From Cohaesibacteraceae bacterium (GTDB lineage Bacteria; Pseudomonadota; Alphaproteobacteria; Rhizobiales; Cohaesibacteraceae), in assembly GCA_016764535.1 (NCBI GenBank), contig JAESRR010000293.1:1-6117 (forward strand): a stretch of 6,117 nt of DNA. The letters run 5' to 3'. How positions within the stretch are numbered: the stretch's first letter is position 1; every line of letters begins with the position of its first letter. Position numbers and translations under genes: made by a program. Positions 1 through 5,154 of the stretch are shown here, one piece after another. Under the pieces are notes generated by a model. It was not told the origin of the DNA. It was given only the letters and a program-made list of their open reading frames with translations, and searched no databases.

Positions 1-377
1 CGGAACTCACCCCCATGATAATAAGGCCCGCCACCCATCACATCGATCCACATCGCGGCTTGGGTGTTAATGTGGCGGTCGATTTTACCAACCCGCGAGA
101 ATACCGATGTAAACCATTCCTCGTCCGCAAAGACGCGTTCATAAAAATTCTCGACAATTTTGACAATCGGGTCCTGCCCAAGCACAGAATATAATTGCCA
201 GAACTGAATCGGTTTGGTGATGTCATTTGGTGCAGACAGGGAAATTATCTGCGGCATCCGATGCGCATTTTTTGGCAAAACATTGTTTGTTATTGCCGAT
301 TTTATGTATTTGTCCCGGGTTTTGGTGGTCATGTGACCATTTCCGGTCGGATAATCTGGATACGAGAAATTGCTCAC
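1..377 (-). CDS. Truncated-haemoglobin-like globin, 3' end outside window
   Basis: The reading frame gives 125 residues before leaving the window. Residues about 58-125 resemble the bacterial (2-on-2) globin family: a helix with NFYERVFADEEWF, then MWIDVMGGGPYYHGGEF, which matches the E-helix to GG-P region of truncated haemoglobins. Such proteins bind haem and act on O2, NO or sulfide in the cytoplasm. The proximal haem histidine should lie beyond position 1, so haem binding cannot be confirmed here. I chose the GTG at 377-375 because AAAGGA lies 8 nt upstream and an in-frame TAA sits seven sense codons further up. In-frame ATGs at 332 and 257 have weaker or no ribosome sites. The resulting N-terminal extension of about 55 residues, beginning MSNFSYPDYPTGNGH, precedes the globin fold and is longer than usual. 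Family call fairly sure; substrate unknown. Confidence 0.75.
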   Translation of the reverse strand, partial: MSNFSYPDYPTGNGHMTTKTRDKYIKSAITNNVLPKNAHRMPQIISLSAPNDITKPIQFWQLYSVLGQDPIVKIVENFYERVFADEEWFTSVFSRVGKIDRHINTQAAMWIDVMGGGPYYHGGEF

Positions 378-385
378 GGACGTGG

Positions 386-391
386 TCCTTT
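386..391 (-). promoter_or_regulatory. Ribosome binding site deciding the GTG start of the globin gene
   Basis: AAAGGA on the minus strand lies 8 nt before the GTG at 377-375. The ATG at 332 has only GGAA upstream and the ATG at 257 has nothing recognisable, so this site favours the long form of the protein. Confidence 0.6.
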
Positions 392-597
392 CACAGGATT
401 ATTAGCGGGATACTTTTAAGGAATCTACGGGTTAGCGCAATTCCGGTTCCTCACCGACTTAATGGCTGTGTACGGAATTTAAAGGTTTTGATTTTTCATG
501 GCTGTGTATCGCCGGGGTTTGGTCTACTGGTTTGTATCCTGGTGAGGTGAGAGTGAAATTGACCAAAATACCGCCTTGATTGTTGTTGGTCGGAGTG
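392..597. other. Gene-free leader upstream of the globin gene
   Basis: No open frame here looks like a protein on either strand. The stretch must hold the globin promoter (minus strand), but I see no convincing -35/-10 pair. An 11-nt direct repeat, ATGGCTGTGTA, occurs at 462-472 and 498-508, 36 bp apart, and could be chance or a regulator half-site. Confidence 0.4.
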
Positions 598-811
598 ATG
601 GATACTGACCTTCGTCAGCATGACACAGTGGGTTGGGCCAGGTTGGAATAATTCAAGAGAGATTGTCGTGTGTCCGGCGCTGAATACACCCAGTTTGTCT
701 TGCAGGGGCACTCGACGGCTTCGCCTTACACTCGTGCCCGTTCGTACTTTCCATTGCGTTGCAATGGATTGCTGCGCAACCGGGCCTCACCCGGCGAAGG
801 CTGGAATCCAT
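598..811. repeat. Two-hairpin repeat, copy 1, with expanded right hairpin
   Basis: The left end is ATGG (598-601), stem ATACTGAC, loop CTTC, stem GTCAGCAT (one mismatch) and GAC (622-624). A 72-nt core (625-696) follows, diverged in sequence from the other copies. The right end starts with GTC (697-699) and finishes with GGAATCCAT (803-811), but carries about 94 extra nt relative to the simple hairpin at 4882-4908. The insert includes a perfect hairpin, CCATTGC-gtt-GCAATGG (751-767). The stretch 696-813 matches 1136-1253 with four substitutions in 118 nt and no gaps. No plausible protein is encoded. Confidence 0.75.
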
Positions 812-862
812 CACTGTTATTCAATACAGGCACTCATTTTTGACTGCTCACCAATGTTCGCG

Positions 863-979
863 CTGGCCCCCGGGTCTCACGCCCGGGGTGACACCGAATA
901 TGACTATTGATCAATGGGTTAGCTTTTAGCACGATGTCGTCCCGGCGAAGGAACGAAGAGACGCACAGCCGGGAACCAG
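863..979. repeat. Divergent two-hairpin repeat, copy 2
   Basis: This has the same layout as the other copies but little sequence in common. A left hairpin, CCCCGGG-tctcacg-CCCGGGG (868-888), is preceded by CTGG and followed by TGAC. A short core of 43 nt (893-935) comes next. The right part is GTC (936-938), GTCCCGGC (939-946), an enlarged 21-nt loop, then GCCGGGAAC (968-976), which pairs with one bulge, then CCA. Membership in the family is inferred from architecture, so it is less certain than the other copies. Confidence 0.5.
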
Positions 980-1035
980 CGACCGGGAGCGAAGCGAAAG
1001 GTGATCAATAACAACCTTCTTTGCCTCGCTGCCCG

Positions 1036-1294
1036 GGGTCACGTCGTGCCTTGCTGCACGGCACAGAGGGTAGGTGGAGTCCGATATCAAGCAACGAAAA
1101 TCGCTGTTTTTCACCAACGACAACACCACCCACCATGTCTTGCCGGGGCACTCGACGGCTTCGCCTTACACTTGTGCCCGTTCGTACTTTCCATTGCGTT
1201 GCAATGGATTGCTGCGCAACCGGTTCTCACCCGGCGAAGGCTGGAATCCATCATGCTGCGATTGCCACATTGATAGAAGCAGTCGAAAGCCCGG
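1036..1294. repeat. Long direct repeat, upstream copy
   Basis: Positions 1036-1063 equal 4748-4775; 1064-1139 equal 4809-4884 with one substitution; 1234-1294 equal 4891-4951 without change. Two block differences separate the copies: 33 nt (4776-4808) is absent here, and 94 nt here (1140-1233) replaces 6 nt there (4885-4890). Both copies lie in the same orientation, on either side of the lysR-pirin-yqjG cassette. Confidence 0.9.
1064..1251. repeat. Two-hairpin repeat, copy 3, left hairpin missing
   Basis: The core (1064-1136) and the right end (1137-1251) are present, but the left hairpin that occupies 4781-4807 in the sister copy is gone, with no scar. The right end is the expanded 115-nt form: GTC, then GCCGGG (1142-1147) able to pair with CCCGGC (1230-1235), enclosing GGGCAC/GTGCCC (1146-1151 with 1174-1179, an alternative pairing) and CCATTGC-gtt-GCAATGG (1191-1207), ending GGAATCCAT. 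A 231-codon plus-strand frame crosses this region but is only the repeat read through. Confidence 0.75.
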
Positions 1295-1360
1295 CCTGGC
1301 AACCAGGTTGGTAGCGCCCGTAACCGGCTCTACCACAGTGCCCCGCTGCATGGCGTCACT
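1252..1360. repeat. Linker module between repeat copies 3 and 4
   Basis: The first 43 nt, to 1294, are identical to 4909-4951 and recognisably similar to 1489-1536. The next part holds CCTGG-caa-CCAGG (1295-1307), which also has a diverged counterpart in the linker after copy 4. The last part resembles 4758-4780 (GTGCC..GCTGCA..GGC.TCACT) and leads directly into the ATGG hairpin. No gene is seen. Confidence 0.6.
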
Positions 1361-1488
1361 ATGGATACTGACCTTCGTCAGCATGACACAAGGGGTGTGG
1401 CGGAGGCAGACATCAAGTTACCAAAATTGTAATATCTCTCCGGCGTTTCCACCACCCACCGGTCGTCCTGAATTAGTTCAGGACCCAT
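1361..1488. repeat. Two-hairpin repeat, copy 4, complete 128 bp
   Basis: Left end: ATGG, ATACTGAC, loop CTTC, GTCAGCAT, GAC (1361-1387). Core: 74 nt (1388-1461). Right end: GTC, GTCCTGAA, loop TTAG, TTCAGGAC, CCAT (1462-1488). Both ends are 27 nt with an 8-4-8 fold. The right stem is perfect but unrelated in sequence to the right stem of copy 6 (ATTCCAGC/GCTGGAAT). The core aligns with that of copy 6 only loosely, sharing ATCAAG and a CACCACCCACC end, yet has exactly the same length. Confidence 0.8.
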
Positions 1489-1604
1489 CATGCGGAGATT
1501 GTAACGGCGATAAAAAGAAGTCGAGAACCCGGCCTGTCAACCAGGCTGGTAACGCCCGGAACAAGCTATACAGCCACCTCCAAGCCTTTCCGCAAAGCGT
1601 CACT
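1489..1604. repeat. Linker module between copy 4 and the solitary hairpin
   Basis: A diverged relative of 1252-1360: it opens with CATGC.G.GATTG, keeps CCCGGCCTG.CAACCAGG and GGTA.CGCCCG, and ends with GCGTCACT just before ATGG, as before copy 4. It contains GCCTG-tcaac-CAGGC. No gene is seen. Confidence 0.55.
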
Positions 1605-1631
1605 ATGGATGCTGATCTACATCAGCATGAC
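1605..1631. repeat. Solitary ATGG-type hairpin after lysR
   Basis: ATGG, ATGCTGAT, loop CTAC, ATCAGCAT, GAC: a perfect 8-bp stem. It lies 33 bp past the lysR stop codon, so it would fold in the lysR 3' transcript. No run of T follows on either strand, so it is not a classical intrinsic terminator, though it may stabilise or end the message. No matching core or right end follows, because lysR begins there. Confidence 0.7.
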
Positions 1632-1664
1632 ACAGAGGAGATGGATCGTCTTGTGGACCAAGGC

Positions 1665-2615
1665 TCACTCAGCCTCAACCATTTCCGAGAGATCAACATT
1701 CACCACTTCCGGCAACCGGCCCTCCGGATGTTTCTGCAAACAGGCCGTTGTCATCTCTTGTGCAAATAGCCGCATTCTGCGGTTTAGTCGCCGGTCTTCC
1801 GCGTGTACGAGGAATATCCCCCACTCCGGCACAGACAGATCGGGGGGAATGGAAACAAGTTCGCCGGATGTGATCGCCGGTGAACAAATGAAGTCCGGCA
1901 ATATCACAATCCCCAGACCACTGATTGCCGCCTTTAGCAAAAATGTACCGCTGTTGGAATTCACGATTGGCTGAAACGAGATGATTTCCGGTTTGCCGGT
2001 TTCGTCGATGAATTCCCAGTTTGCCCGCCTTGCTGCACCAAAATGCAACAGATCATGGGATTGAAGATCTTCCGGCTTTTGCGGGGTCCCGTGCGAAGCG
2101 AGGTAAGCAGGGCTGGCGCAAAGATGGTGTCGTGATGAACCTATTCTGGTTGCGATAACGTCGCCATCGATCTTGTGGGTGATGCGGATAGCAAAATCGT
2201 AGTTTTCACGGGCCATATCTACTGTCCGGTCGTCAAAGTCGACCATCAGCTGGATCTCGGGATAATTTTGCTTGAATGCGATGAGCGCGGGATTGAGGTA
2301 AATGATGCCAAAATCCTGGGGCACTGAGATATTGAGGGGTCCGGCGAGGACCTGCGAGATGTCGGTAAAGTCGTTTGCAATATCGTCCATGTCACTGACC
2401 AGACGGATGGCACGCTGATAAAGCTCGCGGCCGGTGGCGGTCAATTCCCAGGTCCCTGGTTTGCGATCAATCAGGCGGGTGGCAAAGCGCTGTTCAAGCA
2501 GGTTCAAACGTCGGCTTACTGCAGATTTGGCGATATTCAATTTTTCTGCGGCGCGCGAAATACCCTGGTTGTCAACGATCAGGGTAAATAGTTGAAGGTC
2601 TTCGATTTGCCCCAT
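1665..2615 (-). CDS. LysR-family transcriptional regulator
   Basis: The product has 316 residues, typical of LysR-type regulators. Residues 1-60 form the winged helix-turn-helix: ISRAAEKLNIAKSAVSRRL (19-37) is the DNA-reading part and LEQRFATRLIDRKPG (40-54) the wing. A linker helix follows, then from GPLNISVP (92-99) the effector-binding domain, including LLKAAISGLGIVILPDF (226-242). Such proteins bind as tetramers and activate a divergent target on sensing a small molecule. The start at 2615 is supported by GGGAG on the minus strand 7 nt upstream. It is transcribed away from the pirin-yqjG pair across a 176-bp gap, so it most likely controls that pair and itself. The inducer is unknown; a quinone or aromatic compound is my inference from the neighbours. 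Confidence 0.93.
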   Translation of the reverse strand: MGQIEDLQLFTLIVDNQGISRAAEKLNIAKSAVSRRLNLLEQRFATRLIDRKPGTWELTATGRELYQRAIRLVSDMDDIANDFTDISQVLAGPLNISVPQDFGIIYLNPALIAFKQNYPEIQLMVDFDDRTVDMARENYDFAIRITHKIDGDVIATRIGSSRHHLCASPAYLASHGTPQKPEDLQSHDLLHFGAARRANWEFIDETGKPEIISFQPIVNSNSGTFLLKAAISGLGIVILPDFICSPAITSGELVSIPPDLSVPEWGIFLVHAEDRRLNRRMRLFAQEMTTACLQKHPEGRLPEVVNVDLSEMVEAE

Positions 2616-2635
2616 TGTCGTTCTCCCAAAATACT

Positions 2636-2652
2636 GTTCTCCAAATTAGAAC
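2636..2652. promoter_or_regulatory. Candidate LysR operator in the divergent control region
   Basis: GTTCT-N7-AGAAC forms an interrupted inverted repeat and contains the T-N11-A pattern typical of LysR-type binding sites (T at 2638, A at 2650). A further AGAAC lies at 2689-2693 and a further GTTCT at 2620-2624, the latter overlapping the lysR ribosome site. The dyad sits 20 bp upstream of lysR, a position that fits autorepression plus activation of the pirin gene. A TATTAT at 2695-2700 could be the -10 of the rightward promoter, with no good -35, as is usual for activated promoters. This is a prediction only. Confidence 0.4.
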
Positions 2653-2776
2653 CATACGGCCTATATTTTGTATCTTATTGCTAATAGTAGAACGTATTAT
2701 GTTGGATGTACAGATGTTCCAATCATGGGACTTACCACCTGGCATATTGCCGCCGCTGAAACTCTTTGAAACAAAA

Positions 2777-2784
2777 GGAAGGAG
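2777..2784 (+). promoter_or_regulatory. Ribosome binding site of the pirin gene
   Basis: GGAAGGAG lies 7 nt before the ATG at 2792. The same frame is open up to an ATG at 2615, 59 codons earlier, but that ATG lies opposite the lysR start and has no ribosome site, so 2792 is the real start. Confidence 0.85.
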
Positions 2785-2791
2785 CATCCTC

Positions 2792-3706
2792 ATGTCACTC
2801 AGACCCGCGATCTCTACAAGCAAAGCGATACCAACCATGGAAGGTGCAGGTGTGCACTTGCATCGGGCATTCGGGTTCCATGAACCCCGGACCCATGATC
2901 CTTTCCTGTTGTTTGATGATTTTAGAAATGAAAACCCTGAAGATTATGAGGCCGGTTTCCCATGGCATCCGCATCGCGGCATCGAGACGATCACCTATGT
3001 GCTGAATGGCAGTGTCGAACATGGTGATAGTCTTGGCAATGTTGGCGAATTGCAAGCCGGGGATGTTCAATGGATGACCGCCGGGTCCGGCATTATGCAT
3101 CAGGAAATGCCCAAAGGTAATGCTAAAGGGCAGATGCACGGGTTCCAGCTTTGGGCAAATCTGCCTGCGAGCCTTAAGATGACTTCGCCGCGCTATCAGG
3201 ATGTTTCCGGCACACAAATCCCTCAGATTACCGATGATGACGGCACAATTGTCAAGATCATCACCGGTGAGTTCTGGGGCAGCAAAGGTCCCGTTGATGG
3301 CATCGCAGCCGATCCGCTATATCTGGATATTTTCGCGCCTGCCGGTGTGCGCAAGGCTTTTAAAGTCGACACCTATCGCAATACCTTTGCCTATGTTTTT
3401 CAGGGCGCAGGCAAGTTTGCCGATGCATCTTCTCCCCGGGGCATTCTGCTGGAAAAAGAAGTCATGGGAGAAGAGCTGAATATCCGCGATATGTCCGGTG
3501 ATCGCACACTGGTGCAGTTTGGCACAGGCGATGAAATAGTTGTGCAGGCAGGGCAGGAGGGTATCCGCTTTTTGCTGGTTGCCGGGGCACCGATCAAGGA
3601 ACCCGTCGCATGGCACGGACCTATCGTGATGAACACCCGCGAAGAATTAAAGCAAGCCATTGATGATTTAAAAAACGACCGCTTTATCAAACCTGCCGGT
3701 CACTGA
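2792..3706 (+). CDS. Pirin family protein (cupin metalloprotein)
   Basis: The product has 304 residues, matching two-domain bacterial pirins. The N-terminal cupin shows HPHRGIETITY (59-69) and GDVQWMTAGSGIMHQEMP (90-107). H59, H61, H103 and E105 correspond to the four iron ligands known from human pirin, so the metal site appears intact. The C-terminal domain ends with the usual FLLVAGAPIKEPVAWHGPIV stretch. Some bacterial pirins (E. coli YhhW) have quercetin 2,3-dioxygenase activity, others act as regulators or redox sensors; the sequence does not decide which applies. No signal peptide is visible, so it is cytoplasmic. It is first in a likely operon: the yqjG-type gene starts 23 bp after its stop, and the lysR gene is divergent. 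Family assignment is very secure, the exact reaction is not. Confidence 0.95.
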   Translation: MSLRPAISTSKAIPTMEGAGVHLHRAFGFHEPRTHDPFLLFDDFRNENPEDYEAGFPWHPHRGIETITYVLNGSVEHGDSLGNVGELQAGDVQWMTAGSGIMHQEMPKGNAKGQMHGFQLWANLPASLKMTSPRYQDVSGTQIPQITDDDGTIVKIITGEFWGSKGPVDGIAADPLYLDIFAPAGVRKAFKVDTYRNTFAYVFQGAGKFADASSPRGILLEKEVMGEELNIRDMSGDRTLVQFGTGDEIVVQAGQEGIRFLLVAGAPIKEPVAWHGPIVMNTREELKQAIDDLKNDRFIKPAGH

Positions 3707-3729
3707 GATAATTTAAAAAGGAATTCGAC

Positions 3730-4713
3730 ATGGGTTTATTACAAGAAGGCAAATGGGTCGACCAGTGGTATAATACCAAAGACACCGGCGGACGTTTTGT
3801 TCGTAAATCGCCACAGTTCCGTAACTGGATCACCGCCGATGGTGCCGCTGGCCCTACCGGCTCGGGCGGGTTTAAGGCTGAACCCGATCGCTATCATCTT
3901 TATGTCTCCCACGCCTGTCCATGGGCGCATCGCACCTTGATATTTCGCGCTCTGAAAGGGCTGGAAAAGATGATCCCGATCTCGGTGGTGCACTGGTACA
4001 TGGTCGACAATGGCTGGACCTTTGAAGATGGCGACGGTGTTGTGCCGGACAGTGTCAACAATGCCGAGTTTGCTTACCAGATCTACACGGCAGCCAAACC
4101 GGATTATTCCGGTCGTGTGACAGTGCCGATCCTCTGGGACAAAAAAACAAACACCATTGTTTCCAACGAGTCTTCCGAGATCATTCGTATGTTCAATTCG
4201 GCATTTGACGACGTCGGTGCAAAGGCAGGCGACTATTATCCGCAGGCCTTGCGTTCCGAGATTGATACGCTGAACGAGCGGATCTATGACACAGTGAATA
4301 ACGGGGTCTACAAGACCGGTTTTGCGACAACACAGGAAGCCTATGACGAGGCAATTGTGCCATTGTTCGACACGCTGGACTGGCTGGAGGATCGCCTCGG
4401 CTCACAGCGTTATTTGACGGGCAGCAAAATCACCGAGGCAGACTGGCGGCTCTTCACCACGCTGGTGCGGTTCGACCCGGTATATGTCGGGCATTTCAAA
4501 TGTAATATTCGCCGGATTGCGGATTACCCGAACCTTTCAAACTTTGTGCGCGACCTTTACCAGCAGCCTGGCGTTGCCGCGACAGTGAACATGGAGCACA
4601 TTAAACAGCATTATTATGCCAGTCACGAGACGATAAACCCGAGCCGTGTCGTTCCAAAGGGCCCGGTTCTGGATTATGGCCAGCCGCATGACCGGGCGGG
4701 CAGGTTTGACTGA
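3730..4713 (+). CDS. yqjG: Glutathionyl-hydroquinone reductase (xi-class GST)
   Basis: The product has 327 residues, close to E. coli YqjG. The thioredoxin-fold domain carries SHACPWAHR with the catalytic cysteine at C63; W96 and Y194/Y296 fall where YqjG has its glutathione- and quinone-site residues. VTVPILWD and SNESSEIIRMF (145-155) are the conserved cis-proline and glutathione-binding segments, and the all-helical C-terminal domain includes YLTGSKITEADWRLF. The family reduces glutathionyl-hydroquinones to hydroquinone using a second glutathione, releasing GSSG, and works in the cytoplasm as a dimer. The start is supported by AGGA 7 nt before the ATG. It lies second in an operon with the pirin gene, and its 3' side faces a convergent gene across a repeat-filled gap. 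Very likely a functional enzyme; the natural quinone is not known. Confidence 0.95.
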   Translation: MGLLQEGKWVDQWYNTKDTGGRFVRKSPQFRNWITADGAAGPTGSGGFKAEPDRYHLYVSHACPWAHRTLIFRALKGLEKMIPISVVHWYMVDNGWTFEDGDGVVPDSVNNAEFAYQIYTAAKPDYSGRVTVPILWDKKTNTIVSNESSEIIRMFNSAFDDVGAKAGDYYPQALRSEIDTLNERIYDTVNNGVYKTGFATTQEAYDEAIVPLFDTLDWLEDRLGSQRYLTGSKITEADWRLFTTLVRFDPVYVGHFKCNIRRIADYPNLSNFVRDLYQQPGVAATVNMEHIKQHYYASHETINPSRVVPKGPVLDYGQPHDRAGRFD

Positions 4714-4747
4714 ATGAGCGGGAGCCAGAATGGTCGGCGTGATCAAA

Positions 4748-4951
4748 GGGTCACGTCGTGCCTTGCTGCACGGCATCACTATGGATGCTGATCTTCATCA
4801 GCATGACACAGGGGGTAGGTGGAGTCCGATATCAAGCAACGAAAATCGCTGTTTTTCACCAACGACAACACCACCCACCATGTCATTCCAGCGAAGGCTG
4901 GAATCCATCATGCTGCGATTGCCACATTGATAGAAGCAGTCGAAAGCCCGG
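4748..4951. repeat. Long direct repeat, downstream copy
   Basis: This is the partner of 1036-1294 and begins 34 bp after the yqjG stop. It includes CGTGC-cttgct-GCACG (4757-4772) and then the complete two-hairpin repeat. Compared with the upstream copy it keeps the left hairpin and has the short, unexpanded right hairpin, so it looks closer to the intact form. Confidence 0.9.
4781..4908. repeat. Two-hairpin repeat, copy 6, complete 128 bp
   Basis: Left end: ATGG, ATGCTGAT, loop CTTC, ATCAGCAT, GAC (4781-4807). Core: 74 nt (4808-4881), whose own edges GGTAGGTGG (4814-4822) and CCACCCACC (4871-4879) are complementary at 8 of 9 positions. Right end: GTC, ATTCCAGC, loop GAAG, GCTGGAAT, CCAT (4882-4908). 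Both 8-bp stems are perfect. The two 27-nt ends are inverted relative to each other in their outer motifs (ATGG..GAC and GTC..CCAT) but differ in stem sequence. It sits between the convergent yqjG and aminotransferase genes. Confidence 0.85.
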
Positions 4952-5001
4952 TCGTTCGGAAAATTACTTGTTCTTTCCGTGTCCTGCGATAAAGCCTCAC
5001 T
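4909..5001. repeat. Linker module between copy 6 and the solitary hairpin
   Basis: The first 43 nt, to 4951, are identical to 1252-1294. The rest is unique up to GCCTCACT, which precedes ATGG as in the other linkers. No gene is seen. Confidence 0.6.
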
Positions 5002-5028
5002 ATGGATGCTGATCTGCATCAGCATGAC
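5002..5028. repeat. Solitary ATGG-type hairpin near the aminotransferase 3' end
   Basis: ATGG, ATGCTGAT, loop CTGC, ATCAGCAT, GAC: a perfect 8-bp stem that differs from the hairpin at 1605-1631 by one loop base. The next 126 bp, to the aminotransferase stop, hold no matching right end. They show only faint likeness to the repeat core (GGAGT..AGCAA). Confidence 0.7.
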
Positions 5029-5154
5029 ACAGAGGGTGGGCAACGCTGGAGTGAAGCAAAATGGCTTGTCTTGCTTTTCCGGCGCTTGAAATATCTTCCG
5101 CCTTAACACTCCGGATTGATAATGCCAGGCGGCACACGCCATCACACCCGGCCC

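Noticed and set aside
326..339. Perfect palindrome TGGTCA-TG-TGACCA as a globin operator
   Set aside because: With the GTG start at 377 it lies inside the coding sequence, so it is probably chance.
227..550. A 107-codon plus-strand open frame
   Set aside because: It is antisense to the start of the globin gene and its composition (many C, W, H, R) is not protein-like; the minus-strand globin frame explains the region better.
598..1631. CRISPR array
   Set aside because: The repeats are not evenly spaced, the repeated units are themselves palindromic modules, the intervening sequences are also repeated, and there are no cas genes.
598..1631. Remains of an insertion sequence with a transposase
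   Set aside because: No frame on either strand shows transposase motifs, and the units are too short to have coded for one.
1074..1769. A 231-codon plus-strand open frame
   Set aside because: It runs through repeat copies and linker modules and ends inside the antisense of lysR. It has no recognisable domain and no ribosome site; a related frame in the downstream copy is broken at other points.
2615..2791. A 59-residue N-terminal extension of the pirin
   Set aside because: The extension is hydrophobic and unlike pirins, its ATG has no ribosome site and overlaps the lysR start, while 2792 has GGAAGGAG at ideal spacing.
5098..5132. CCGCCT/AGGCGG inverted repeat as terminator of the aminotransferase gene
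   Set aside because: The loop is long (23 nt) and no T-run follows on the minus strand, so support is too weak.
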